The notes: generated by a model from the sequence alone, not told the origin. 38,203 nucleotides of DNA from an uncultured Lachnospiraceae bacterium (GCA_900317755.1 ONHZ01000047.1:1-38203); one strand, 5' to 3'. Shown: positions 8,427 to 17,453, numbered from the stretch's first letter. Made by a program: numbers and translations.

Positions 8427-9324
8427 CTACTAATCCTCCTTCCTTTTCGTCAAACTTGACCTTTCTCCTGTGAAAATGTCTTTTCTCGCTGACTACAGGA
8501 ACGATAGGCGTCTGCGCATGTGTAAGCAGTTCTCTTAACTGCTTTTCATTTATGTCATGAAGGAGCTTTGAATCCTGTGCTGCAGATACAGCCCCTGTTT
8601 CTTCTGAAACTACAATCGTAAGAGAATCAGAAACTTCAGAAATACCGACGGCAGCCCTGTGCCTCGTACCAAGGTCCTTTGAAATCGCAAGATTGTCAGA
8701 AAGCGGAAGATAGCAGGTTGCTGAAACAACTCTGTCTCCACGCACTATAACGGCTCCATCATGAAGCGGCGTATTCTTCTCAAAAATATTAATAAGAAGC
8801 TGGCTTGTGACGACGCCATCAACTGGAATGCCGGTCCTCTCATATTCGGAAAGAACGATATCCTGCTCCACTACGATGAGCGCTCCCGTCTTTACAGCCG
8901 CCATATCAAAGCATGCCTTAATAAGCTCATTTATTGTCTTGTCAGAAAAACGTTTTTCAACATTCTTCGAAAATTTCCCTGTAAAGAAATTCTTAAGCAG
9001 GTTCGACCGGCCAATTGTCTCTAGTGCATGTCTCAGTTCTGGCTGAAATACAACAATAAGACCCAGAATCAAAGCTGACAGCAGCTTCTCACCGAGCCAT
9101 AGTATCGTGCTCATTTGGAAAATCGCAGCGAAAATAAAGAATATCGCAATGATCATGATGCCCTTCAGGAGCACCCATGCCCTTGTATCCTTAATCCATT
9201 TCAGAATCAGATAAAAGAAATATGCAATAATGCAAATCTCGATGACATCTGTAACATGGATATTTGGAAGTGACACATTGACAAGATTTTCAATAGCCTC
9301 CGCTACGCTTGTATAATTTGTCAT
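8404..9324 (-). CDS. cdaA: Diadenylate cyclase CdaA
   Basis: Makes cyclic di-AMP from two ATP; the messenger controls potassium, osmotic and cell-wall balance. The 306-aa protein has three hydrophobic N-terminal helices (within about residues 25-95), then a DAC domain. The catalytic signature DGA lies in LHDGAVIVRGD (about residue 187) and RHR in GTRHRAAVGISE (about residue 220). The C-terminus, after about residue 275, is a charged tail rich in Lys and Glu. It overlaps the upstream membrane-protein gene by 4 bases and cdaR by 23 bases. The function call is secure from the DAC motifs. Confidence 0.96.
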   Translation of the reverse strand: MTNYTSVAEAIENLVNVSLPNIHVTDVIEICIIAYFFYLILKWIKDTRAWVLLKGIMIIAIFFIFAAIFQMSTILWLGEKLLSALILGLIVVFQPELRHALETIGRSNLLKNFFTGKFSKNVEKRFSDKTINELIKACFDMAAVKTGALIVVEQDIVLSEYERTGIPVDGVVTSQLLINIFEKNTPLHDGAVIVRGDRVVSATCYLPLSDNLAISKDLGTRHRAAVGISEVSDSLTIVVSEETGAVSAAQDSKLLHDINEKQLRELLTHAQTPIVPVVSEKRHFHRRKVKFDEKEGGLVDEDSKED

Positions 9325-10301
9325 GATCCATCATCCTCCAGATCATCATTTTCTGAAGCTTCAAGCTTCCTGCCCTTTTTCTCTCCGGCGGTAATATCTT
9401 TGATAACTGTCTTCTCATTTGAGAGCTTTATCTTTGGAATCGCAGTGACATAGTAATAATAGTCATCATCCTCGAATCGTGTTCTCTCAATTCTGGAATA
9501 ATCATATTCCTTAAATAGAAATACAAAAACGATACCAACAGCAAGCGTAATAATATTCGAAATAATAAGTACCGGAATGTCAGACACTTCACTGAAAATA
9601 AAACATCCAAGCAGCATTATCGAAAACTCAGAAAAAACACCAAATAACACTGCCAGAATAAATCCATTCTCGATGGGATAGCTCCTGAGCATGTAAGTCA
9701 CAAGAAACATTACGATGACCGCAATCATAAATACATAAAACATCGGGGCAGAAATCATCTCTCTGGTAATCAGGTCTATTGCAGAAATTGGATTTTTCTC
9801 ATCTGTAATAAGTGCAGAATTCTTATATATTGCCGCGAAAAAATATGTAAGAATAGCACTCATGATAACAGCTGAACAGTCTCTCTTTTTTCCAAAAATT
9901 CCTGTAAGCATGGGAAGAATAAAAGGAAGATTGATCCTGTACGATACTGGCTCTAATGCAAAAGCAAATACCTCCCTGCTCCTATAGGCCCCGGCAATAA
10001 TATATGCAAGAATAATGAAAAGCAGCGCCGTTCCTGCAATCTCATATGAAAGCGATAAAAGTTCAATCAGAAGATATGCGACAATGACAACCGTACATGC
10101 TGAATATGGCGCAAAAGCGCAAATAACTGAAATCACAATGATAATCGCCGGATTAGAAAGCGTTTTATTGTAAGGGAAAGCACTAATGACAAAAAATAAT
10201 GAGATAAATGTCATAAAAGCGGCCAGTATTTTATTTATGATATTCGAATGAAGTGCAACAAATTTCCTAATCTGCACTCTTGTCTTCATCAGTCCCGTCA
10301 T
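9321..10301 (-). CDS. Polytopic membrane protein upstream of cdaA, unknown function
   Basis: I do not recognise the family. The 326-aa protein has about eight hydrophobic segments between residues 20 and 265, with short polar loops. A soluble acidic and basic tail of about 60 residues includes a run of Asp and Tyr (EDDDYYYYV) and ends in an acidic DDLEDDGS. There is no signal peptide. It overlaps its upstream neighbour and cdaA by 4 bases each (ATGA), so it is firmly part of the cdaA operon. That suggests, but does not show, a link to c-di-AMP signalling or envelope homeostasis. Confidence 0.75.
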   Translation of the reverse strand: MTGLMKTRVQIRKFVALHSNIINKILAAFMTFISLFFVISAFPYNKTLSNPAIIIVISVICAFAPYSACTVVIVAYLLIELLSLSYEIAGTALLFIILAYIIAGAYRSREVFAFALEPVSYRINLPFILPMLTGIFGKKRDCSAVIMSAILTYFFAAIYKNSALITDEKNPISAIDLITREMISAPMFYVFMIAVIVMFLVTYMLRSYPIENGFILAVLFGVFSEFSIMLLGCFIFSEVSDIPVLIISNIITLAVGIVFVFLFKEYDYSRIERTRFEDDDYYYYVTAIPKIKLSNEKTVIKDITAGEKKGRKLEASENDDLEDDGS

Positions 10302-10699
10302 GCCTTTATCCCTGTCTTTTTATAGTATCCGTCAAGTTCTTCATAGAGACCCCTAAGTGCCTTGTATTTTTTATTCCTGTCATTATATTCTTTTTTTGCA
10401 AGCTTTCTTCGACGGCCCATTCTGTAAAAGAGAAAAATAACATAACCAATAATGTCAAGGACCATAATAAGTATGATCTCCGCTTTTGATATATTGTCAA
10501 AAACCGTAAGAAAAAGTGCAGCAATAACTAATACTGAGAGAATAAGATAAATAAATGTCGAAAGAAAAAATTCACCCAGAACCTTTTCAGCAACATAATC
10601 CTTCCTGTTTGTCTTAAGCACAGGTGTATATTCAACCTCTTCCTTTTCTTCGAAGAAGGCGATTTTTGTCATAATTTTGATCTTATCTACGTCAAGCAT
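10298..10699 (-). CDS. Small two-helix membrane protein, unknown function
   Basis: A 133-aa protein with no recognised domain. A soluble N-terminal stretch of about 40 residues precedes two adjacent hydrophobic helices (about residues 45-66 and 74-92), and a Lys/Arg/Tyr-rich, probably coiled tail follows. The chosen ATG at 10699 lies 2 bases after the yvyF stop (TAA-TT-ATG). No clear ribosome site is seen, so translation is probably by re-initiation. In Bacillus subtilis flgM occupies this place after yvyF, but this protein does not resemble the small soluble FlgM. Confidence 0.7.
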   Translation of the reverse strand: MLDVDKIKIMTKIAFFEEKEEVEYTPVLKTNRKDYVAEKVLGEFFLSTFIYLILSVLVIAALFLTVFDNISKAEIILIMVLDIIGYVIFLFYRMGRRRKLAKKEYNDRNKKYKALRGLYEELDGYYKKTGIKA

Positions 10700-10701
10700 A
10701 A

Positions 10702-11106
10702 TTACTGATTCAAGAATCTCATTCTGTCTGACCCCTTCTTTTCAGCAAAGGGATTTGGTCTTTCAGGTCTCCTGATGGAATCAGAGAGATTGTCTGCCAT
10801 CTGCTTCTTGCATTTTTCACAGAATCTGCCTGTAAGAATTGGTGCGCCACAATTTTCGCATTGTAGCTTTACAGATGAATCCTTTGAAAACTGCAGTCTC
10901 TCTTCTCTAACCCACTGGCGGATCTGCTGGACTTCTACGTCATTATCCTCAGCGATCTTATCAATATTCGCCTTTGGATTGTCATAAATATACCGCTTTA
11001 CCTGTTGAAACTTATCTTCAAGCTTTTTCTTGCAGTCAGGGCAGATCCTCTGACCGCCAAGGTAATTAAAAAGCCTTCCGCACATTCTGCAATTTTTTAC
11101 TTCCAT
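10702..11106 (-). CDS. yvyF: YvyF-like zinc-ribbon flagellar operon protein
   Basis: A 134-aa protein with an N-terminal zinc ribbon (CRMCGRLFNYLGGQRICPDC), a central helix-turn-helix-like stretch (IDKIAEDNDVEVQQIRQWV) and a second ribbon with CENCGAP and CEKC. This architecture matches the flagellar-operon protein family that includes B. subtilis YvyF. The biochemical role is not established. It lies 8 bases downstream of comF, as in Bacillus (comFC-yvyF). AGAGGG precedes the ATG. Confidence 0.85.
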   Translation of the reverse strand: MEVKNCRMCGRLFNYLGGQRICPDCKKKLEDKFQQVKRYIYDNPKANIDKIAEDNDVEVQQIRQWVREERLQFSKDSSVKLQCENCGAPILTGRFCEKCKKQMADNLSDSIRRPERPNPFAEKKGSDRMRFLNQ

Positions 11107-11114
11107 ATGTCCCT

Positions 11115-11849
11115 CTATAAACCCTTCCCGACACAGATGAACATACAGTAAACATCTTTTATGCCAGCCCCACGCAAAGTTTCAGATACAATGTCTGCTG
11201 TAGCCCCGGTCGTAAAAATATCATCAACCAAAATTACCGAATTCGATTGTATCATTTTTTCATTAATATTAAAAGCATTTTGAAGATTTCTTTGACGTTT
11301 TATATCTGACAGTCCTTTCTGGGGAAGCGTATTCCTCGTGCGAACTACCAGGTCAGAAAATACCGGGATCGAAAGCTTTTCTCCTAATGCTTTCGCAAAG
11401 ACCTCTGCCTGATTGTAACCTCTCTTTTTCTTCTTTTTCTCATACATCGGAACAGGCACAATCGCATTAATATTATTTACCCTGAAGAAATCTGCATATA
11501 GGTCTGATGCCAGATTTGCAAAATATGCTGCATAGCATCTCTTATTCTGGTATTTGAACCGGTACATGATTTCTTTCATGGCACCATCATAGGAATACAG
11601 TCCCTTTGCCTGTTTAAAAATATGTTTTCTTTTCATGCAGTCACTGCATAATTCTTCCGACACATCCGGAATTGCTTTACCGCATTTTTTGCATACAGGC
11701 TCACGTATTATAAAAACCTTTTTCCCGCACGAATGGCACAGACCATATCTCTCTTCTTTTTCTAGAAGTATTTTGCCACACGACATACATTTTGCCGGGA
11801 AAATTAATTTTTGTATTGCTTTATGGGATTTCGTTATTATTTTGTTCAT
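11115..11849 (-). CDS. comFC: ComF-family phosphoribosyltransferase-like protein
   Basis: A 244-aa protein with four Cys pairs in the first 75 residues (CMSCG, CHSCG, CKKCG, CSDCMK). A phosphoribosyltransferase-type domain follows, with the PRPP-loop motif SVILVDDIFTTGATA near residue 210 and the KKKKRGYNQAEVFAKAL segment typical of ComF. In Bacillus ComFC is needed for uptake or processing of transforming DNA, and many non-competent Firmicutes keep it. It is the first gene of the long minus-strand run. No comFA helicase gene adjoins it. Confidence 0.93.
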   Translation of the reverse strand: MNKIITKSHKAIQKLIFPAKCMSCGKILLEKEERYGLCHSCGKKVFIIREPVCKKCGKAIPDVSEELCSDCMKRKHIFKQAKGLYSYDGAMKEIMYRFKYQNKRCYAAYFANLASDLYADFFRVNNINAIVPVPMYEKKKKKRGYNQAEVFAKALGEKLSIPVFSDLVVRTRNTLPQKGLSDIKRQRNLQNAFNINEKMIQSNSVILVDDIFTTGATADIVSETLRGAGIKDVYCMFICVGKGL

Positions 11850-11902
11850 GGATGACTCTTATCAATTTCTTTCGTTTTGTAAGAAGAATATAATTACTAA
11901 TA

Positions 11903-11931
11903 TTGACTTTTTTTATTCTCAAATGTAAGAT
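11903..11931 (+). promoter_or_regulatory. Sigma-A-type promoter for the substrate-binding lipoprotein
   Basis: TTGACT (11903-11908), a 17-base spacer, and TAAGAT (11926-11931), placed 35 bases before the ATG at 11967. It lies in the 117-base divergent gap with comF. No equally good promoter was found for comF on the other strand. Confidence 0.6.
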
Positions 11932-11966
11932 TTGGTATTACTTATGTTTATTAGAAGGTAGAATAG

Positions 11967-13046
11967 ATGAAAAAAAGATTACATAAAATTATCGCGCTTT
12001 CGCTTGCTGCAGCGCTTATTATGACAAATGCCACTGCCTGCGCAAGAAAGAAAAAAGCAACTAAGAAAAGTACGACTGCTAATGTTTCAGAAAAGGCTTC
12101 TGACTACAATATTGGCATCGCCCTTAAATATGAAAATGATGACTATGTTCTTGACTACAATGCCATGCTGCTGGGTTTTAAGGCAGCGATAAAGGATAAT
12201 GCCGGAAAACATACGATTTCATATGAAGTGAATAAAGATCCGGAAAAGGATAATATGGATTCAGTAATTTCCGGATATCTGAATGATAAGGATCTGATTT
12301 TTACACTAGGCCCTGAAGCGCTAAAGGCTGCCGTTAAAGACACCACTGATATTCCTGTTGTTTCCTGTGGAGTCATCGACTTTTATGATGCCCTAGGACT
12401 TAGGTCTGCTGACAGGTATATCTGGTCAAGGAAAACTGGCACGAACATAACCGGTGTTTCTTCTCTTCCTGCCCTTGCTGAACATCTCTCCGCTCTTATT
12501 GAACTCACAGATAATGCGCCGGAAAATATTGGACTCTTTTATGAAAAAGGCAATATGGAAGAAATATATCAGAATACTCTTCTCGAAAAATATCTGGATG
12601 AAGCTGGAATAAAGTGGACAGAATTTGGTGTATCCCTAAATCCTGAAACACCTGATGACTCTGTTTCTGCAGTTACTGAACGTGCTCTGGCTACCTGCTC
12701 AATACTTTACCTTCCTGCAGGGGAAGGACTTAAGCCTTATGCTGAAGAAATTACTTCGCTTGCTTCTGCAGCTGGTAAATTTACCTTTGGTGGTGACGAA
12801 AATATAGGTACCCTGACCTCGATCTCATCCTTTGAAGATCCATATGACAAGGGCTACAAGGCAGGAGAAATGGCTTATCAGATATTATTTAAAAATGAAG
12901 AACCAGGAACGATGAGAGTAGGTCTTTCAAACGGAACGATCTCAAAGCTGTACAATAAAACCATCATAGGTTCAATGGGCGTTACACTTCCAAAATCCTT
13001 CAATGAATATGATGAATTTTTCAAAAAGTATTCTCCTGGTGAATAA
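11967..13046 (+). CDS. Substrate-binding lipoprotein of the ABC_sub_bind type
   Basis: A 359-aa exported protein. It has a basic N-terminus, a hydrophobic core and a Cys at the end of TNATACARKKK, which is a plausible though non-ideal lipobox. A Lys/Thr-rich linker and a two-lobed periplasmic-binding fold follow. Segments such as NIGIALKYENDDYVLDYNAMLLGF..., DIPVVSCGVIDFYD and KGYKAGEMAYQILF resemble the ABC transporter substrate-binding family PF04392. The ligand is not known. No permease or ATPase gene adjoins it. The last 26 bases of the gene overlap recD2 tail-to-tail. Confidence 0.82.
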   Translation: MKKRLHKIIALSLAAALIMTNATACARKKKATKKSTTANVSEKASDYNIGIALKYENDDYVLDYNAMLLGFKAAIKDNAGKHTISYEVNKDPEKDNMDSVISGYLNDKDLIFTLGPEALKAAVKDTTDIPVVSCGVIDFYDALGLRSADRYIWSRKTGTNITGVSSLPALAEHLSALIELTDNAPENIGLFYEKGNMEEIYQNTLLEKYLDEAGIKWTEFGVSLNPETPDDSVSAVTERALATCSILYLPAGEGLKPYAEEITSLASAAGKFTFGGDENIGTLTSISSFEDPYDKGYKAGEMAYQILFKNEEPGTMRVGLSNGTISKLYNKTIIGSMGVTLPKSFNEYDEFFKKYSPGE

Positions 13047-15321
13047 GTCTGTCTTTTAATCCGCTGTATCTTACTGCTACATTCGTATTTTGCTCCATTT
13101 TGTAAAAGACGTCCTTTTCTCCGAGGATAACCACGCATTTTTTCGCCCTGGTGATTGCTGTATAAAGCAGGTTTCTGTTCAGCAGTTGTCCGGGACCGTT
13201 CATTAATATAATAACAACGGCCTCATATTCAGAACCCTGGGACTTATGAATGGTAACAGCATAGGAAAGATCCAGATCTGAAAGTGAGCTGTATGGATAA
13301 AATACTACCCTGTCCGGGAAGAATTCAATCTCAATCTCGCTTGTTTCAGGATGAATTCTTTTTATTGTTCCAATATCACCGTTAAAGACACCCTTGCCCT
13401 GCTCTACAGCTGTACCATATTTGCCATAGACATTCCACTCGAGATCATAATTATTCTTCATCTGCATGACACGGTCACCCTCGCGAAAGGTGCGGTCAAT
13501 GTATTTTCTCTCGCGCTTTCTATCATCCGGTGGATTTAGTGCATCCTGAAGGAATGTATTTACAGCTGGAACACCAGCATTCCCCTTCTTTGACGGACAC
13601 ATCAGCTGTATTTCAGATGAATCAATATTTAAATATCTAGGAAGCTTTTCAGAAATAAGTGATGCAGCATAATTTAATATTTTATTCGTATCATGCATTT
13701 CGACAAAGAAAAAATCCCTGGATTTATTGTCAAGTGTAACTGGAAGCCCCTTGTTTACAAGGTGTGCATTCTTTACAATATCAGAATTTTCACCCTGCCT
13801 GAAAATCGTATCAAGATAAACTGATGGAAATCTGTTTGATTCCAGAATATCCCTTAACACATTCCCTGGACCAACAGACGGAAGCTGATTCTGGTCTCCT
13901 ACAAGAATAAGCTTTGCTGATTCTGGCAGGGCAGTCAGCACACTTGAAAATAATGGAAGGTCTACCATAGAGACTTCATCTATTATTAATGCTCCGCATT
14001 CCAGGGGATTATCTGCATTCCTGTTAAATGAAGTATATTCCCTTCCATCAGATGATTTCATGGATCCTACTTCGAGCAATCTGTGGATGGTCTTTGCCTC
14101 TCTGCCTGTAGCCTCTGTCATTCTTTTCGCAGCACGTCCGGTAGGGGCAGACAGAAAAACTTCGATTCCAAGTGCTTCAAAAACCTCGATCATCACCTTC
14201 AGCGTCGTCGTCTTTCCAGTACCAGGACCTCCTGTCAGAATAAAGAAATTATTTTTTGCAGAAAGAATAACGGCTTCTCTCTGCCTTTCATCAAGGGTGA
14301 TGCTTTCATCCTTTTCAATCTGATTAATAATCGTAAGAAGCTCGCTGTCATGATCTTCCAAACTATTCCATTCTTCTCCATCAGGCTTTCCTAATGAATC
14401 TTCTCCATTTACTAAAGAATGAATCAGGCGCTTTGCTACCTTCTTTTCGAGATGATAAAAAAAGCTGTTGTATACCCGCTTAATTACGAGACCGTCTTCA
14501 TCAAAGTCACCCGACTTTTCAATATAAATTCTTTTTTCAAATGAAAGATTTGAAAGAATATCATCGAGTCTTTCATCCTCAACTGGAATAAGATATTTTA
14601 GATTTCTTTTAAGTATTGGAAGTGGTAAATATGTGTGACCTTCACCGGATGCCCTGTCTAAAAGATAGAGTACACATGCACGAATTCTCTCATCAGAATT
14701 TGCTGAGAATCCCACCCTCATGGCTATCCTGTCAGCAGTCTTAAAGCCTACGCCATCAACATCTTCAGCAAGTCTGTATGGATTTTCCTTAATTACAGAA
14801 TAGACATCCTGCCCATACTTGTCGAATATCTTCATCGCAAGATTCGGAGTGATGTCATATTTGGAAAGAAAAACAGAGACCTCCCGCAGGTCCCGTTTCT
14901 CTACCATCTGCTTTGATATAGCTCTTGCCATACGCTCACTGATTCCCTTTATTTCAGCAAGTCTTTCTGGCTCTTCCTCCATTATGCGAAATGTATCTTT
15001 ATGAAATTTCTTTATGATCCGTTTCGCAAGATTCGGACCTATTCCTGAAATAGCGCCACCAGAAAGGTAGCGTTCGATTGCTGTTTCATCTGTAGGAACT
15101 ATGTATTCAAAATGTGAGCACTTAAGCTGCTCCCCGTATACGGGATGTTCTACAAAAGCACCAGTGAGTTTTAAATTTTCACCCTGAGCTAACTTTGGCA
15201 GCGCACCGACTGCAGTAAATTCTCCTGCTTCTTCTGACTGGAACTGAAAAACAGAATATCCATTTTCATCGTTCCGAAATATGATATTTGAAACAAAACC
15301 CTGATATGTATCTTCTTCCAT
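13021..15321 (-). CDS. recD2: RecD2-family ATP-dependent DNA helicase
   Basis: A 766-aa SF1B 5'-3' helicase of the RecBC-independent RecD2 type, acting in DNA repair and replication. The order is as expected: an N-terminal OB-like region (FVSNIIFRNDENGYSVFQF), helix-hairpin-helix segments (SGIGPNLAKRIIKKF), Walker A TGGPGTGKTTTLKV near residue 365, and the DEVSMVD box. GDQNQLPSVGPG and the C-terminal YAVTIHKSQGSEYE and LYTAITRAKK motifs follow. It starts 9 bases after the FlgJ-like gene, so it is probably cotranscribed with the flagellar genes. Its last 26 bases lie inside the convergent lipoprotein gene. Confidence 0.96.
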   Translation of the reverse strand: MEEDTYQGFVSNIIFRNDENGYSVFQFQSEEAGEFTAVGALPKLAQGENLKLTGAFVEHPVYGEQLKCSHFEYIVPTDETAIERYLSGGAISGIGPNLAKRIIKKFHKDTFRIMEEEPERLAEIKGISERMARAISKQMVEKRDLREVSVFLSKYDITPNLAMKIFDKYGQDVYSVIKENPYRLAEDVDGVGFKTADRIAMRVGFSANSDERIRACVLYLLDRASGEGHTYLPLPILKRNLKYLIPVEDERLDDILSNLSFEKRIYIEKSGDFDEDGLVIKRVYNSFFYHLEKKVAKRLIHSLVNGEDSLGKPDGEEWNSLEDHDSELLTIINQIEKDESITLDERQREAVILSAKNNFFILTGGPGTGKTTTLKVMIEVFEALGIEVFLSAPTGRAAKRMTEATGREAKTIHRLLEVGSMKSSDGREYTSFNRNADNPLECGALIIDEVSMVDLPLFSSVLTALPESAKLILVGDQNQLPSVGPGNVLRDILESNRFPSVYLDTIFRQGENSDIVKNAHLVNKGLPVTLDNKSRDFFFVEMHDTNKILNYAASLISEKLPRYLNIDSSEIQLMCPSKKGNAGVPAVNTFLQDALNPPDDRKRERKYIDRTFREGDRVMQMKNNYDLEWNVYGKYGTAVEQGKGVFNGDIGTIKRIHPETSEIEIEFFPDRVVFYPYSSLSDLDLSYAVTIHKSQGSEYEAVVIILMNGPGQLLNRNLLYTAITRAKKCVVILGEKDVFYKMEQNTNVAVRYSGLKDRLIHQENTF

Positions 15322-15330
15322 GAAAAAAAA

Positions 15331-15717
15331 TTATTTGCTTGAATCCTTCGAGTCAGAAATATGATATGTCCTTGCAAGAGAATCTGTAAATTCATCTGTA
15401 AGAGAGCCAAAATTCTTATCTACCATTTCAGATGAAACTTTTGAAATCGTCTGATCCATATAGAAATCTTCCAACTGGTTAGTGGTAAGATCACCATCAT
15501 CACCATTAATAAGGTCGATATTTTCCTTTTCTTTCTTTAGAATCTGCTCAAGAAAATATCCTTCAAAAGACTTGACTGCATCCTTCAAATCCTCCTTTGA
15601 TGAAGCAGATGAGAGATTCTTTGCCTTGTCAGAAATAGAATCAGCGCTGTTTTTTGAATTGGAAGACTGCGCTGCATTCACATATGAATTTAAATATGGG
15701 GTTGATGAAATATCCAT
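15331..15717 (-). CDS. FlgJ-like rod-binding protein
   Basis: A 128-aa protein carrying the rod-binding (Rod-bind / FlgJ N-terminal) motif, seen as AVKSFEGYFLEQILKKEKE (about residues 47-65), then a typical LEDFYMDQTISKVSSEM segment. There is no C-terminal muramidase domain, as is usual for the Gram-positive rod-binding proteins. The N-terminal 45 residues are Ser/Asn-rich and probably disordered. It is placed after flgF and flgG in the same orientation, which supports a role as a scaffold or cap in flagellar rod assembly. Confidence 0.85.
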   Translation of the reverse strand: MDISSTPYLNSYVNAAQSSNSKNSADSISDKAKNLSSASSKEDLKDAVKSFEGYFLEQILKKEKENIDLINGDDGDLTTNQLEDFYMDQTISKVSSEMVDKNFGSLTDEFTDSLARTYHISDSKDSSK

Positions 15718-15777
15718 TTTTTACACCTTGCAATATTTATCAATAGGCGCACAAACTTTGTTTGCCAATTTTATTCA

Positions 15778-16602
15778 TTATCTTCTGAGATTATTCGCTT
15801 CTTCCATCATGGTATCTGATGTCTGGATTGACTTGGAGTTCATTTCGTATGCTCTCTGGGTAACGATCATCTTAACCATTTCATCTGCAACATTGACGTT
15901 TGAACCTTCTATATAGCCCTGCCTGATCACAGATCTGGTAATATTAAGATTTGTAGTTCCTTCATTAATAGCCTGTCCGGATGCATTTGTCTCCATCAGA
16001 AGATTTCCCGAAGTCTTTTCAAGTCCCTGCGGATTTGCAAACTGGGCAATTCCTATCGTCTGACCAGTCGTAGCTAATGTACCGTCTGCCTGTCTGTATC
16101 CAATGGCACCATTTGCTGCAACGGAAACACTTTCTGCAGATGCATTTGCTGGAAGTAAAATAGGATTCCCTGTGGTGTCCAGGACTTCATTTCCCTCAGA
16201 ATCTGTAAGCACAAGGTTTGCATTATCAGTACTGGTGGAAAAAGTAAAATCACCATTTCTGGTATAATATGTATTTCCATCAGCACCCCTTATGGTAAAG
16301 AATCCTGTTCCATTGATGAAAAGTGCTGTAGGATTGTCTGAAGCAAGCTGCTGTCCCTCAGCCCAGTTTGAATTCGTGGATGCTACTCTGGTGCCAAGTC
16401 CTACCTGTGCACTGGTCGGCTTTGGATTTCCATCTGATGTGGTTGTAGCAGTCTGAAGATTCTGATAAAGAAGGGATTTGAACTCTACTGTCTGCGATTT
16501 ATATCCTGTAGTATTTACATTTGCGAGATTATTAGCGACAGAATCAAGGCTGGTCTGCTGCGCCTTCATACCCGATGCACCTGTCCATAATGAACGTATC
16601 AT
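15778..16602 (-). CDS. flgG: Flagellar basal-body rod protein, FlgG/FlhP type
   Basis: A 274-aa axial flagellar protein of the distal rod. The N-terminus MIRSLWTGASGMKAQQ and LDSVANNLANVNTTGYKS is the FlgBCFG-type coiled-coil motif. The middle has the ALFINGTGFFTI and TRNGDFTFS beta segments, and the C-terminus carries SNVNVADEMVKMIVTQRAYEMNSK. GGAGG lies 7 bases before the ATG. It follows a second rod/hook gene by 47 bases, matching the flhO-flhP pair found after mbl in Bacillus. It is exported by the flagellar type III system. Confidence 0.94.
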   Translation of the reverse strand: MIRSLWTGASGMKAQQTSLDSVANNLANVNTTGYKSQTVEFKSLLYQNLQTATTTSDGNPKPTSAQVGLGTRVASTNSNWAEGQQLASDNPTALFINGTGFFTIRGADGNTYYTRNGDFTFSTSTDNANLVLTDSEGNEVLDTTGNPILLPANASAESVSVAANGAIGYRQADGTLATTGQTIGIAQFANPQGLEKTSGNLLMETNASGQAINEGTTNLNITRSVIRQGYIEGSNVNVADEMVKMIVTQRAYEMNSKSIQTSDTMMEEANNLRR

Positions 16603-16649
16603 ATCTATTCCTCCAAACCTTATCCAAATATGAGAATTAACTTTATATG

Positions 16650-17453
16650 TTAAGAAACACGGCCGACATCTGAAACGGCCATCTGAAGCGTCTCATCTTC
16701 TGCCTGAATCATCTTCTGTCCAGCCTCATATGCCCTGGAAACTGAAATAAGATTTATCATTTCGTCGACAACATTTACATTTGAATCCTCAAGTGTGCCC
16801 TGCTCAATGGTACCTGTCGCATTCTGCACAGTCCCGCCGGCAACCAGATCGTAGGCATTTTCACCATATCTAGAAAGATAATTCCTGTCAGCAAAATCTA
16901 CAAGACCGACATTTCCAATATTCGTATCATTCTGCCAGATATTCCGTTGTGAATCTATCGTATATTTTGAAAGAGGATCTATCCTGACCCAGTTTGCTTC
17001 ACTTGGATCAGAATTCATGGCTCCAGTCTGATTCAGCACATGATTTCCATCACTCGTAACCAGATATCCATCCGAATTTACAGTGAATTCACCATCACGG
17101 GTATATTTGACTGATGTATTTCCATTTCTGTCCGTAAATGCAATTGCAAAGAAACCGTCTCCAGCCACTGCAAGATTTGAATCAATATCTGTGACCTGGA
17201 ATGGACCACTGGAATAATCAGTATAGGTCTCACCTATCTTCACACCCTGGTTGATAACGCCAAGTCCTCTTGGAATATCAGCTTCAGAATGATCCTTTAT
17301 CTTTATTGCCAGCTGATCAGAAAATGCCTGAGCGACTGAACCTTCTTTTTTGTAACCTGTTGTACTGGAATTTGCAAGATTGTTTGAGAGAACATCCATC
17401 CTGTTCTGCTCATTCATCATACCTGTATATGCAGTATATAGACCTTTTACCAT
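16650..17453 (-). CDS. flgF: Flagellar hook/basal-body rod protein, FlgF/FlhO type
   Basis: A 267-aa paralogue of the next gene, with MVKGLYTAYTGMMNEQNRMDVLSNNLANSSTTGYKK at the N-terminus (about residues 1-36) in the rod-protein pattern. It also has AVAGDGFFAI, the YTRDGEFTVNSDGYLVT segment and a C-terminal DEMINLISVSRAYEAGQKM helix. AAAGGAG precedes the ATG. It is the first gene of the flagellar operon and has a candidate sigma-D promoter about 90 bases upstream. Assignment as FlgF rather than FlgG rests on gene order and is less certain than the family. Confidence 0.88.
   Translation of the reverse strand: MVKGLYTAYTGMMNEQNRMDVLSNNLANSSTTGYKKEGSVAQAFSDQLAIKIKDHSEADIPRGLGVINQGVKIGETYTDYSSGPFQVTDIDSNLAVAGDGFFAIAFTDRNGNTSVKYTRDGEFTVNSDGYLVTSDGNHVLNQTGAMNSDPSEANWVRIDPLSKYTIDSQRNIWQNDTNIGNVGLVDFADRNYLSRYGENAYDLVAGGTVQNATGTIEQGTLEDSNVNVVDEMINLISVSRAYEAGQKMIQAEDETLQMAVSDVGRVS

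Noticed and set aside
15482..15916. 144-aa plus-strand frame antisense to the FlgJ-like gene and flgG
   Set aside because: A shadow of the flagellar genes; no ribosome site and no domain.
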